DNA from: Balaenoptera acutorostrata
Lineage: Eukaryota > Chordata > Mammalia > Artiodactyla > Balaenopteridae
Direction of reading: 5' to 3'
Length of the DNA: 64,000 bases
Assembly (NCBI RefSeq): GCF_949987535.1
Contig: NC_080074.1
Span: 28,727,268-28,791,267 of the forward strand
Numbering within the stretch: the stretch's first letter is position 1; the number at the start of each line of letters is the position of its first letter. The notes beneath the pieces were generated by a model that saw nothing but the letters and a program-made list of their open reading frames with translations, did no database searches and had not been told where the DNA came from. Positions 35,074-45,994 of this stretch are shown piece by piece. A program made the translations under genes and the position numbers.

Positions 35074-35166
35074 CCTCCCTTCCTCCCTCCTTTCCTTCCT
35101 TCCTTCCTTCCTTCCTTTCTCTTCCTTCCTTTTCCCCCCTCCTTTCCTTCCTTCTTCCTTCCTTCT
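35074..35166 (+). repeat. CTTC-type microsatellite
   Basis: An imperfect tetranucleotide array of 'cttc/ccct' units, about 93 nt. It interrupts nothing recognisable on its left and abuts a MIR on its right. Confidence 0.95.
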
Positions 35167-35169
35167 TAT

Positions 35170-35370
35170 TAGTCACTAGACTTAGATGTATTCATAAACA
35201 TTATCTTACACAGTCCTCACAACAATGAAATATAAGTATTATTGTAACTATTTTAACAATTTGGGAAACTGAATCTCAGAGACATTAAATCACTTGTCCT
35301 GGGTCACACAGTACAACTAGAATTCAAACCCAAGAGTGAAAGTCTCCAAGGTCCACGATCAGTCCATTTT
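35170..35370 (-). repeat. MIR SINE fossil
   Basis: Reverse MIR body: 'cagtcctcacaacaatgaaa', 'gggaaactgaatctcagaga', 'ctagaattcaaacccaag'. Confidence 0.8.
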
Positions 35371-35754
35371 ATCAGTTTGTTTCTGATGTTTTTTTTAAAA
35401 AGTGACTGTTGAAAAACAGTAATGTGTTTTAGGGGTTATTAAAAGTTAATTTAAAAGCTAATGAAAAAGAAGAAAAAACTTGAAAAATATAAGGTAAATC
35501 GATTAGGAACACAGCATATTTTTATAGCCCTAAGCAAGAGACAGAGAAAAACAGAATTAAACAAGGATTAAATGTTATTTCCTTCAAGACTCTTCTTGAT
35601 GTATTATAAAACTTGATCATGTGTCCTTAAAAGCCATAATATAATTATCTGGATGCAATCATTTGACAATGAAATGCAATTCTTTGAGTCTATTTTGATA
35701 TTCAAAGACAGCAACCATGGCCTCCGGGGACAGAGAATAAAAATACAGGTAGAG

Positions 35755-36071
35755 GGCTTCCCTGGTGGCGCAGTGGTTGAGAATCTGCCTGCCAATGCAG
35801 GGGACACGGGTTCGAGCCCTGGTCTGGGAAGATCCCGCATGCCGCGGAGCAACTGGGCCCGTGAGCCACAAATTACTGAGCCTGCGTGTCTGGAGCCTGT
35901 GCTCCGCAACGAGAGAGGCCGCGATAGTGAGAGGCCCGCGCAACGCGATGAAGAGTGGTCCCCACTTGCCACAACTAGAGAAAGCCCTCGCACAGAAACG
36001 AAGACCCAACACAGCAATCAATCAATCAATCAATAAATAAGAACGTGAATTTCTAAAAAAAAAAAAAAAAA
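35755..36071 (+). mobile_element. CHR SINE, short internal form ('gggcttccctgg')
   Basis: A box 35766-35776 and B box 35809-35819 are intact. The body shares 'gcaactgggcccgtgagcc' and 'aaagccctcgcacagaaacg' with the copy at 21296. The tail has an 'atca' array then a long A run. Target duplications aaaaatacaggtagag lie at 35739-35754 and 36072-36087. Open frames of 120-137 codons on both strands here are artefacts. Confidence 0.95.
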
Positions 36072-36309
36072 AAAAATACAGGTAGAGACACATGTGAAAG
36101 GATGTCATTTACAGAGAAGTCCAAAATGTTTTACTGCTGGTTTGTCTGCTGACTCCTTATCAGTTAGCTTAGGTTCCTCTAAAGATAAGAAGTGGAATGT
36201 TCAGGTTTCTGTTTAGGTATTTCCAGTTGAATGGATGATTGGTCAAATGATTGCATGCTCTTAGGATGGATTCCAAAATCCTTAATTAACTGGCCTACAT
36301 GTGCTACGG

Positions 36310-37033
36310 GATCTGGTTCTTTGACCTCCCAACCTCATCTCAACCACTCCCATCTGGCTTTCCATGCTCTTCCACCACTAGCCTTCTTTATTTTTTCCAG
36401 AGTACCATGTCCATGCTCCTTCTGTTTCAGGATCTTCACCTGTTCATTACATTTCCATTGCCCATCCCCTCCCTCCATTCCCTTTCTCCTCTATCTTCTA
36501 ACCTCCGTGTCTCAGCTTCCTCTTTTCTTAGAGAGTCCCGCCAGACAGCACCGGCCAAGTGTGTCCCCCCACCCCATAGTGAGCCCTTGCTAGTTCCCGA
36601 CACTGTTCTAAATGTTTCCCATCTGCTGTCCCTTTTTCCCCACAAACCCTTGGAGGCAGGTATTGCTATAGCCCCGGGACATAGCTGGGGAAACTGAGGC
36701 ACAGAGCAATTAAACAACTAGCCCACTGTCTCAGGGCTGGTATGAGGAAGAACAAGACTGGAGCCTCCTTGTTGGATTCTAGAGCCCATCTTTCTCTCAA
36801 CCACTTGGCTAAACTTCCTCTCTTAGGAAACTCTGTCTGCTCACTCCTCGCATCCTTCTCCTTGAAGCACTCATCCTCATAATTGTTTTTGTGGAATTGT
36901 TTGTCTTTTGTCCATCTTTCCTAATATAGCCTTTATGAGAGCCAGGTCTAATTCTCAACTGCAGCCCCTACATCTAGCATTTGTGCCTGGAGCATAGGAG
37001 GTAGCTAATAAATGTTTGAAGAGTAAATAAATA
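36310..37033 (+). repeat. L2 LINE fragment split by a MIR
   Basis: Part one (36310-36571) carries 'ctggctttccatgctcttcc' and 'tgctccttctgtttcagg'. Part two (36811-37033) carries 'actctgtctgctcactcc' and ends 'taataaatgtttgaagagt'. A reverse MIR sits between them. Confidence 0.65.
36572..36810 (-). repeat. MIR SINE inside L2
   Basis: Reverse MIR body with 'gggaaactgaggcacagagc' and 'cttggaggcaggtattgc'. Confidence 0.8.
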
Positions 37034-37737
37034 AATAGATGGTCAAATGGAGGGACAGATGGTTTGGCAGATGAATGACGTTATTGGCTTATGTCTTTTA
37101 AAAATGGTGCCAGTGAATCTTGGATTTTAAGCTTTACACACAAACAAAAACCCTGTCCCTGGGGTAGCAATATTATCGTCTTATACAAAAAGCAGGGTAT
37201 TTTGGACAGGCTACGTCTTGGTTCATCTTGATTTTATTTTTCAATGGGAAGCAGTGATGTAGGATGCCCCAGATCCAGCCAAACTTTGAAGAGGTCAGCG
37301 ATAAAATTGGGAGGAGGTAGAGAAGGAGTAGGATAAAATGGTGTAGTATTTCTTAGCTAAAAGAGACCATAAAGATCACCAAATTCAATTTCTTCATGTT
37401 ACAGTAGGTGATGTAGTAAAGATTCTTAGGTACTAGGACCAGATTTCTTCAGCCGTATCTTTACCTGTTTTCAGCGTAGGCAGCAGAATTCAGAAGTGTT
37501 CTGCCAGTGCCCTGCTGGCTGGTGTGCTCTGCTGCTGTCAGATAAAGATAAGACATGGGGCATTTTAGACAGCTATATGACTCTGATACGACCCTTTCAT
37601 CCAGCTATGGAAGACACAGTGACTGATAATGACTTCAGAAACATCACCTGCTTACCAAGTGTCTGAACTCAAACACAAATCAACAATCTGAAGGCATAAA
37701 GCAAGTATTTCATAGAAGTGTGAGGTTTGAACACAGG
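37034..37737. other. Unassigned sequence
   Basis: No gene or named repeat recognised. The stretch leads directly into a hairpin and tandem duplication at 37738-37816. Confidence 0.5.
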
Positions 37738-37767
37738 TTTCTGAAGAAAAAGCATTTTCTTCAGAAA
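37738..37767. repeat. Perfect 13-bp hairpin with 4-nt loop
   Basis: The arms tttctgaagaaaa (37738-37750) and ttttcttcagaaa (37755-37767) are exact reverse complements around the loop agca. There is no T tract or GC-rich stem that would suggest a pol III or bacterial terminator. Confidence 0.95.
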
Positions 37768-37768
37768 G

Positions 37769-37816
37769 GTAAAGGTATTCCTTTTGAAAATAGTAAAGGT
37801 ATTCCATTCGAAAACA
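37769..37816. repeat. 24-bp tandem duplication
   Basis: The two 24-nt units (37769-37792 and 37793-37816), starting 'gtaaaggtattcc', differ at three positions. The unit length is a multiple of three and falls in an open frame (37720-38025), where it repeats the octapeptide KGIPFENS. No known protein is suggested. Confidence 0.95.
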
Positions 37817-37949
37817 GTATGGCAATTTTTACTAAGATCAAAGGCCGATTTCAAAGAAAAGACCTCTCTGAATATTTTTTCTCATTCGGGTGTCTGACCT
37901 GCATAGAAATACAACTCCAAACCCAAAGTTTGCCTAGAAAAATACTGCA

Positions 37950-38058
37950 TGGAACACAGTACTTGGAGCCAGAAAACTGTCCTATTTTTAGCTGTGTCCT
38001 TGGGAAAGCCACTTGGCCTCTCTGAGTCTCAGTGTTCTCATCTGCAAAATGGAGCTAG
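37950..38058 (+). repeat. MIR fragment
   Basis: Sense MIR core: 'agctgtgtccttgggaaagc', 'gcctctctgagtctcagtg', 'ctcatctgcaaaatgg'. Confidence 0.8.
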
Positions 38059-38115
38059 TCCATCAACAAACACCTCTATGGTGTTTTCTTTGGCTGAGGT
38101 TTATGAATGATGGGG

Positions 38116-38308
38116 AGAGCTACCATTTCTCAAGTGCATACCATGTTTTGGGTACCTTACCTATATTATCTCATTCTGTCCACAACAAAACACTGTGACG
38201 GAGACATTGGAAATTGCAGCTTGGAAAGTTCAGCAACACGGTGAGTGGAAAAGCCAGGATTCAAACCCAAATCCACTGACCCCAAAACCTTTGCTCCTTC
38301 CACTCAGC
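38116..38308 (-). repeat. MIR SINE fossil
   Basis: Reverse MIR: 'ctcaagtgcataccatgttt', 'attatctcattctgtccac', 'gccaggattcaaacccaaat'. It lies next to a sense MIR piece. Confidence 0.75.
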
Positions 38309-38774
38309 TTCACATCCAGGCTCATGTGTGGGAAAGGGCTTTGAAAATTGTGAAGGGCTACGTATGTGATTACTATTGTTTTTGTATGTGGCCTTAACTG
38401 GATGTATGCTCTCCTCCTAAATCCTTTTTTTGCCCATTGTCAGCTTGAAGAGAAATCCCTAGGGAAACTTTCTTTACCCTCTGGAGCTCCTTGGAAGAGA
38501 ACTGGAATGGAACTTGCAGGAGCTTTGCCTGCCTGCCTGCCTTGTGGCTCTGCCCAACTTCCATGTTTCCGAGGGGAGCAGAGTAGTTGTAATTGGTTCT
38601 CCAGACCCCACAGGCTGGGACAGGGAGCCAAGCCCTCCTTCTCTTTCTCTCTTTCCAAGTGTTGGAATATGTTCAGGCAAAATCCCCTCATTTCCCAGCA
38701 AAATCCTACATTTGGGGGAACACGTATTCTCTTGAAGATAATCTATCTTTAAAGGTCATGAATGTTTAAAGTGT
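38309..38774. other. Unassigned sequence
   Basis: Several overlapping short open frames on both strands at 38440-38752 have no recognisable motif. Confidence 0.45.
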
Positions 38775-39391
38775 TATTTTATTTTATTTTATTTTTTTGC
38801 CAGCTTTATTGAGGTATAATTGACAAAACTGTATATATTTAAAGTGTACAATGGAATGATTTAAGTATACAATGTGAAATGACTGTCACAATCAAGTTAA
38901 TTAACATATCCATCACCTCATATTGTTACTTTTTCTTTCTTTTTTCTTTTTTCTTTTTTTGGTGAGAATGCTTAAAATCCACTCTCTTAACAAATTTCAA
39001 GTATACACTACAGTAGTATTAACTGTGATCACCAGGCTGTACCTTAGATACTCAGAGCATAGTCGTCTTACAACTGGAAGTTTGTATCCTTTGACCAGCA
39101 TCTTCCCATTTCCCCCACCTGCCAACTCCTAGCAACCATCATTCTACTATGTATCTATGAGTTTGACTTTTTTTTTTTTTTTTTAGATTTCACATATGAG
39201 TGATACCATATAGTATTTGTCTTCCTCTATCTGGCTTATTTCACTTAGCATGATATGCTCTAGGTTCATTCATGGTGTTGCAAATGACAGGATTTCCTTG
39301 CTTTTTATGGTTGAATAATATTCCATTGTACATATATACCACATTTTGTTTATCAACTCATCTATCAACAGACACTTAGGTTGTTTCCATG
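38775..39391 (-). mobile_element. L1 3' end (L1M-type), antisense
   Basis: The plus strand shows the reverse of an L1 end: 'ccagctttattgaggtataa', 'ccatcacctcatattgtta', 'gatttcacatatgagtg', 'ttccattgtacatatatacc'. T-rich stretches at 38932-38960 and 39167-39184 are local expansions. A 7-bp aagtgtt match at the two edges could be a target duplication but is weak. Confidence 0.85.
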
Positions 39392-39805
39392 AAGTGTTGA
39401 TAATTTTAAGTTCTGTTGTCTCACACTCCTTTTTCACTCCTGTGGTTGCTGGTTGGTTTGACGGTGGGGTTAGTACTCCCAGTAGCAATGGCCAGCATCA
39501 TGGGGATGCTGCCAGGAGAGTCTCTGGGCTACTTTTCGCACTGCGTTGTAGTGAATTGTGACTGGAATGTCTCCAAAGTACTGACACCAAGGCTAGGCAC
39601 GTACAACATCCAGAACCACTGAGGACAAAACAAAATGATGGAGAACAAGGAAGATGCATTCTTTAGTGAATGTAAATTGAATTCAGAGTTGGAGACAGAT
39701 AAAGAAAAAGAGTGAACAACTGAATAGCATTTTTTTCCCTCTCAAAATGGTTTTTCCTCCTTAGATGGACACAACTTGCTTTAGTATTATGTGATACTAT
39801 TACTT
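39392..39805. other. Unassigned segment with a 68-codon open frame
   Basis: The frame at 39416-39622 encodes a hydrophobic N-terminal stretch followed by a polar tail. It could be a fragment of a processed pseudogene for a small membrane protein, but I do not recognise the parent and see no poly(A) tail. Confidence 0.25.
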
Positions 39806-39932
39806 GGGGTGACTATAGAATTTATGGACCAAGCCAAGATACTTTTGAAAGTAACAGGAGGTGTTAAACCTATTCCCAGGACAACAGGCATACCCCTACT
39901 ACCTTGGGCAAGCCAGGATATATGGTCTGCCC
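39806..39932 (-). repeat. MITE-like fossil, family 'M', near full length
   Basis: This is the most complete copy, about 127 bp. It reads 'ggggtgactatagaattt', 'gatacttttgaaagtaacag', 'ggacaacaggcatacccc', 'gggcaagccaggatatatgg'. The two ends are imperfect inverted repeats (gggtgacta and tatggtctgccc), as expected for a cut-and-paste DNA element. Confidence 0.65.
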
Positions 39933-40144
39933 AGTATTGCCCAATGTATCCACTCTGGTCTTTAGGATCTGTCTTACAGATGTGCTTCTAGATGAGATAC
40001 GCTGTGTCCTGGCTCGCACATATGGCCGAATACATAATCACTCCCTGCTCATTGAGTGGGTAGTTTCCATTTTACCCTTCCTCAACTCTGCTCCCTGTTA
40101 GGCTTCGTTTTCTCAAATGTAGGGGTGGGGATCAAGACTCGGAT

Positions 40145-40395
40145 TGTTCAATCAAACAGACTTGAGTTTTAATTCTAGCCTGCCAATTACCAGCTATGGA
40201 AGTATTTAGGCAAGTTGCTTAAACATCCCCAATTCTCTGATTTCTCACCTGTGAGGTGGGGATAGTAATAGTGTCAATACCTACCTCATACAGTCATTGT
40301 GAGGATGAAATAAAGTAAAGCAGATAAAGCAATTGACAGTGCCTGGCACATAGCGAGTGTTTAATACATACTTGCTGTATTTACTAGCTATTATT
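40145..40395 (+). repeat. MIR SINE, nearly full length
   Basis: Sense landmarks in order: 'cagacttgagttttaattct', 'ttaggcaagttgcttaaaca', 'gaggtggggatagtaatagt', 'acagtgcctggcacatag'. Confidence 0.9.
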
Positions 40396-40509
40396 CAGTG
40401 CTGATGAAAAGGCAGAGATTATATAACCCCTCATATTTTACCCCCTAAGGCCAATAAATATCTAGAACAACATCCCTCTGCCCTCCCGGTAAAATTAATC
40501 CCTTTTCCC

Positions 40510-40680
40510 ATTTGGCTCCTACTCTCACACTCCTAGTATAATGTTTATAGTGTGTTATACCCAACTAGACTTGTACTTGTATCTCTTTCCTCTCATTCTT
40601 TTCTTCTTCCTATCACCTGGTACCTAGCACTGCCTCGCCCATGGGACACACTCAGTAACTACTGGTGGAATTCAAATTCC
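40510..40680 (+). repeat. L2 LINE 3' fragment
   Basis: Ends 'acctggtacctagcactgc' and 'acacactcagtaactac', the L2 3' layout, with diverged sequence before it. Confidence 0.45.
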
Positions 40681-41412
40681 ACAAAGGGTGGTTTGGAAAA
40701 GACTGTCCAAATTCTTTTCAGCTCAGTAAATAAATGCATCACTTTGCATCATGTCTTTGAAACCACCCCCATTCGCTCCTTTGGACTGGTTAAGCGGACA
40801 CTTGAAATTCAGGGTCCCCAGATTGCAGGTCCAAGCTTGGGCTGAGTTTGGGAGCTGGGTCAGCAGACCCATGGTCTGTTGTGCTTGGCCTGGGTGGGCA
40901 GCAGCCAGGTGAACTGGAGTGGAAAGACGGGAGCATGGAAGACAAATCTGGAGTGTTTCCTGGCGCTGCCACCAGCTTTGAGGCTTTGGCTAACTTTATA
41001 TTACTCATTGAGCCTCGCCTTCCTCAGCTGAGAAGTTGAAATGATACCATCTGTATTTTTAGTTAATCTAGGATGACAAATTATATAAAGTGTGTGGCAT
41101 GTTAGTGGGAGTTCAATAAATGGTGACTATTGGTCTCCTGGACGTAAGTGAGGAGGTAAGAATTCCCAGCAGGGCTAAGATCAATTTAAAAGGTCAGTCA
41201 CAAAACAACTTAGCAGGAGTCATCAACGAGCTGGAGTCAGAAAACTGGAGAAAGCTTGTGTTGAAAGTTGACCAGGCTCAGAGTAAGGGACAGATTTCTG
41301 CTGTAAAATAAACCCAAATCCCCAGCCCAACATGGGAGCCCAAATCAAGTTAATCAAGGCATTTTGCTTGTGCGTCAGTCCTAGGGTAAATGCTGCCTTT
41401 TAAACTCTAGCC
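40681..41412. other. Mostly unassigned, with a MIR-like piece
   Basis: Positions about 41000-41125 resemble a sense MIR 3' end ('ggagttcaataaatggtgac'). Nothing else is recognisable. Confidence 0.4.
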
Positions 41413-41575
41413 TTGCTACCCGAAGTGTGGTCCAAGGACAGGCAGCTTCAGTAACACCCGGAAGCTAGTTAGAAATGCAGGTTCCTCAGGCTCCACCCCA
41501 AACCCCTAAGTTAGAATCTGAGTTGTACAATGATTCCCCTGGTGAGTCACACGGACATGATAGTTTGAGGAGGAG
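41413..41575 (+). repeat. hAT-type (MER20-like) fossil
   Basis: Landmarks 'cgaagtgtggtccaagga', 'gttagaaatgcaggttcctc', 'taagttagaatctgagtt' follow MER20-class order. Confidence 0.65.
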
Positions 41576-41992
41576 TGACCTAGCAGACACGAGGACACAC
41601 CAGGTTGACTTCTCTTCAAAATAAGATCTGCTTAAGTCTGACAGGCCAGGACTTGGAACTCCCAGCTGACTTGCTAGGATCTGAGGGATGGCAGGTCTCT
41701 GCTCCCGGTCCTCACGGCTCAAGGCTGCTGACCGGGTGGAGCCATATCAGCCCTCGTGGTGCGTAAGGGCCTCCTCCTGGGACCCTGAGACCCTCTTTCC
41801 CTGGACACCCCGATTCCTTGGAGCCAGGGCCAGGTTCTCAAGGAAGAACCTCTTATTTACTTGCCACTCGCAGGTCCCCTCACTCTCCCCCAAGAGTCCA
41901 CCCCTCATTTGCTTATGCGTTCCTCTTGCTTGGCTACCTTCCCACACTGCCCCGATTATCCAAATGTGTCACAACCTTCATCTTCCTTTAAG

Positions 41993-42200
41993 CCAATGGT
42001 TCCTAACCTTGGCTACCTTTTAGAGCCATCTAGTTCCAATCTGCTGATAAGATAAAACAAAACAAAACAAACGAATACAAAGCAATATTCAGGCCTCACC
42101 TTTGACCAAATCCAAATCTTTAGGGAGTAGCGCTCAGGCCTTAATATTTTTTAAAGCTTCCAGGGTTATTCCAATATGCATTCAAGAGTGGGAACCACTG
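41993..42200. repeat. hAT-type element with inverted ends
   Basis: It begins 'ccaatggttcctaacc' and ends 'gggaaccactg', an imperfect terminal inverted repeat pair typical of short hAT-Charlie elements. An 'aaaac' microsatellite has expanded inside it (42055-42070). Confidence 0.65.
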
Positions 42201-42337
42201 CTTTTAGCCTTTGTTAGTTTCTTCACTTCTAGGTTATCTGTGGTTTTGCAATACACAAGAGGACTTAACTTCATGTTGTTTTGTGCTGTTCTCTGATTTG
42301 TCAATCACCTCCCCAAATAAATTGTAAGCTCTTACCT

Positions 42338-42582
42338 AGCGGTGCTGGAGCAGGCTCAGGTGGGCTTGTGAAAGGCAATTGTCATGGCGGAAACAGGGTC
42401 TATAATGGTGGGCTACTGTGTGTGCATCTCTTTCCAGATCCACCTTTAGTGAGGTCCCGTTGGGAGCTTGCAGTCGGCCGTCATGCGAGTATTTACAGCA
42501 CAGAAAATTAGCGTACAAATCAGTGTTATACATTTATTTTTTCCAGAGAGCTGGTTGTTAAATATTTACCAGCATACCACTG
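42338..42582. repeat. Possible hAT-like fossil
   Basis: The 3' edge, in reverse, reads 'cagtggtatgctggtaaat', followed by 'atttaacaaccagctc', a phrase I associate with a mammalian hAT fossil. A 34-nt part of it (42381-42414) recurs inverted at 42956-42989. Confidence 0.45.
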
Positions 42583-42863
42583 TTCTTTACAATGGCCCAC
42601 ATTTGGCTCCCAGTACTGGGAGTAGGGTAGATATTTGGTAGGTTGTTACTGGGGCAGCAGTTTTCAGGGCAAGATTTATTGAGCTTGAAATAAAAAAGAG
42701 GGTAGAGATAGGGGATGGTTAGGGAGGGAAAGCAAGCCTAGGTGAAGGGTTTGGCTCTATGAGAAAGACTGACTAAGGCTCAGGGAGCAGCTTATACAGA
42801 TCGGCTTTGACAAGCTGTGATTTTAGGAAAATATCTTTCAGTGGAGGTTCCAGGTGGCAATGG

Positions 42864-43720
42864 TGAAGAACTTGAACGGACACTTCACAGAAGAAGATAT
42901 ATGAATGGCTAGTAATAATGCTCAAAATCTTTACTCATCAAGAGATACACATAGTAGCCCACTGTTATAGACCCTGTTTTCACCATGACAGTTACCAATT
43001 AAACCCACGGAGATAACATTTTGTTCCCAGTAAATGGCAAAATCAAAAAGACTGACGATACCAAGTATTGGAAAGGATGTAAAGTAACTGGAACTTTCAT
43101 ACATTGCTGGTTGGGGGAATAAAATGAAACAAAATCTTTGGAGAACTCTTTGTCAGCTTCTTATAAAGTGAATGTACATATGTATTATTAACAAGCATTT
43201 CCATTCCTAGGCATTTACCTAAGTGAATGGAGAACTTAAGTCCGCCAAAAGATTTGTACAAGGATAGCAACCTATTCATAACAGCTAAAAAACAAGAAGG
43301 AACCCAAATGTCCATCAACAGGCATATGGACAAACTAATGGTGATATATTTATCAATTGGGATCCTACTTAGCAATAAAATAAAAAGGAGTGAACTACTG
43401 ATCCATGCAACGATATGGGCGAATTTCAAAAACATTTTAGTAAGCTGCACGCAAGATGGTACGTGTCATATGACTCCACATATGTGAAGTTCAAAAATAG
43501 GCTAAATTAATCTATGATGACAGAAAACAAAATGGTGGTTTTATTCGCTGGAAAAAGGCACAAGGGAACCTTCCAGGGTGATGGAAATGTTGTAGATCTG
43601 GTTTGAATGGTGGTTGTGATTGTATGCAATAGTCAAAGCTCATTGAACTGAATGCTTCATTTCTAAGCATTTTGTCTTCCATGACTTATACCTCAAAAAT
43701 GATAAATAATATATACATAC
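42864..43720 (+). mobile_element. Old L1 (ORF2 end and 3' UTR), sense
   Basis: Diverged L1 phrases in order: 'gaacttgaacggacacttcac', 'ttcatacattgctggttggg', 'cccaaatgtccatcaacagg', 'agatggtacgtgtcatatgac'. Stops and indels break the frame. A foreign 34-nt block at 42956-42989 matches sequence upstream in inverted orientation. Confidence 0.85.
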
Positions 43721-43724
43721 ATAC

Positions 43725-44226
43725 TGTATCAGTTGTCTATTGCTGCATAGCAGATTACTCCAAAACTCAGAGCTTAAACCAACGTTTATCATCTCACACA
43801 GTTTCTGGGAGTCAGGAATCTGGGAATAGCTTAGCTGGGTGGTTCTGACCCATGAAGTTGCAGTCAAGCTACCAGGCAGGACTACAGTCTCAGAGGACTT
43901 GCTAGGAGCCGAAGGATTTGCTTCCAAGCTCACTCACTCAGCTGTTGGCAGGAGGCTTCATCTCCTCACCACCTGGGCCCTTCCATAGGGTCACTCACAA
44001 CATGAGTGAGTGTGACCAGGTGAATGACCCTAGAGAGAGAACACTCATGACAGAAGCCACCATCTTTTATAGCTAATCTCAGAAGAGGCATACCATCACT
44101 TCTGCAGTGTTCCATTGGTCACACAGATCAACCCCAGTACAGTTTGGGAGGGGAGTACCCAAGGGTGTGGATGCCCTTGAGGAAGGTGGGGCTAGTTGAA
44201 GGCCACCTTCCAGTCTGGGTCCCACA
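43725..44226 (-). repeat. ERVL-MaLR (MLT1-like) solo LTR, antisense
   Basis: The segment begins 'tgtatcagttgtctattgct' and ends 'cccaca', so it has TG...CA edges. In reverse it carries the MLT1-type end with 'ttaagc...ctgagttttgg' and, upstream, 'aaggtggccttcaactagcc'. It abuts the old L1 directly. No internal retroviral genes are present. Confidence 0.7.
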
Positions 44227-44232
44227 CGTGTG

Positions 44233-44302
44233 TACCTTATGAAGCACTTATGCAGTGCCCCCCACGTACCAGAAGTTCAGCCAATATCATGGCTATTATT
44301 TG
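44233..44302 (+). repeat. MIR 3' fragment
   Basis: Reads 'gaagcacttatgcagtgccc' to 'atggctattattt', a sense MIR tail. Confidence 0.5.
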
Positions 44303-44639
44303 GTATCCCAGGCATATTGGGAAAAGTTCATTCACGTCTTGTGAGTACATCTTCAGCATCAGGATGTCTCAGTGAAATCAGTTTTAGCTGAGAGGGGAGG
44401 AGAAGGCAGGGAGAAGAAATATACCCTTCCATAAACCAAAAGCAGGTAAAAGGACTCAGTCTGCCAAGAACAGAACAAGGCAGTGAGAGCTCTGGCCACC
44501 CAGGGAAGGGGAGAATTTGACAAACGGTTGAAGGAAGTAGGGTCAAGGGATGCCATGCTTAGGGGCAGTGGTATTTGAACACACTTACTGGCTATAACGA
44601 CACCACCCTCTCTTGGTTCTCTTCGTCCTCCTCTGACTG

Positions 44640-44945
44640 AAATGTTTTGAACAGCTCTGCTGGCTCATTCCTCTTTCATCCTGGAATGACCTTCTTCCCT
44701 TCCTCCAAGACTGACAACACTCTCGCCTCTCAGCAGTGGATCCTCTCTCTGCTCTCACAGTGTATCCTTTGTACCTGTGACCTGACTCTCATTTTATTCT
44801 GTTTGATTTGATTGCTAGTTGTTTACCTCTATCTCTGACACTGTATTTGAACTTCCTGAGCCCAAGGACTGTGTCTTATCCGTTTTCAGACTTTCCGAAG
44901 TGCCTGGCACACGGTAGATGCTCTATATATGTTGGTTGAAATGAA
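44640..44945 (+). repeat. L2 LINE 3' fragment
   Basis: Landmarks: 'ctttcatcctggaatgacc', 'gactgtgtcttatccg', 'agtgcctggcacacggtag'. It ends near 'gttggttgaaatgaa'. Confidence 0.75.
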
Positions 44946-45994
44946 ATGGCGTGTAACTGAGATTTAAATTCTGTGTTCTCTAATCTAAAATGTACAAAGC
45001 CTCATAGTCTTTTTATTGACCACCGAATTAGTCAATTTCCAATAGAAAAGAATGATTCCCCCTCCTCACACACAAGTTTTATTCCCTTTTTGGAGCCCAT
45101 GACTCTGCAGACCTAAGTCAGGGAGTATTCATGACTTTAGCTATGATGGCAACAATTGATGTTGAAATTAAAAAGAGCACAGAGGGACAGATTACCTCTA
45201 TAGACAAAGAGGAAGCCTGATCTAAAAAGAGAATATCTCAGACAGCTGTGGGCCATTCAGGAATTGAATCAAACATTTCATCGATTTTTGCTTATAGGTG
45301 CCAGTTCCTGTGCTTTTTCTATTTATGTATACAAAGCCATGTGCTTTTAATACTCCTTAAGCACCCTTTTTAATCACTGCTCCTGGTAATTCCCTAATTA
45401 AAAAGTCATCATAATCCCCAACCTTTTTGTTTACTTGAAAGAAGTTTTTATTTACAGTAGATGGATTTCTATTATACCCTTGCAGTTGTGGCTATATGAT
45501 ATCCTTTTCTTCTCCAAGGACCTTGAGTCCCAAGTACTTTGTAAGGTCCGATCATGGACAGTTACCTGGGGTGTAGCTTCAAGGGCTTCAAGGGCTTTTC
45601 AGGTTGGAAGAAAAAAATCACAATGATCTCAGTCTTGGAATCACAAATAGTCTAAGTGTCCCAGGACAGTCCCGGTCAACGAGACAGAATTCAGTATGTG
45701 TGTCCTTGATCTGCCCCATCATTGAAGTCCTTGTCCTGAGACTCAAACCCAGCCCAATTTGTGAGTCAGTTTTGACTAGGTTGAAAGTACAGAGCTGTGA
45801 GCCCCACCCATGGGTGGACTCGAGAATTAATTAGTCCTGGTTGCCAGTCCTGCCATCCACATATGCCTTTTCCTGTAACCTGCAGGGCATTTTACAGGCA
45901 TCAGTTCACATGAGTAAGGGGCTAAGTATGAGGATGGGACTTTGTGCTTCTGTTTTCCTATTTAGTCCTTTAGTTGGGTCCAGGGGAGCCAGAG
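44946..45994. other. Unassigned sequence
   Basis: A short 'gggcttcaa' duplication lies at 45580-45597. 'gtcccaggacagtcccgg' at 45659-45676 hints at another family 'M' remnant but is too short to call. Confidence 0.4.

Noticed and set aside
35604..36036. Four overlapping frames of 91-137 codons
   Set aside because: They are produced by a GC-rich CHR SINE on both strands and share sequence with the other SINE copies.
45650..45720. Sixth copy of the MITE-like family
   Set aside because: Only about 18 nt resemble the core; the flanks do not follow.
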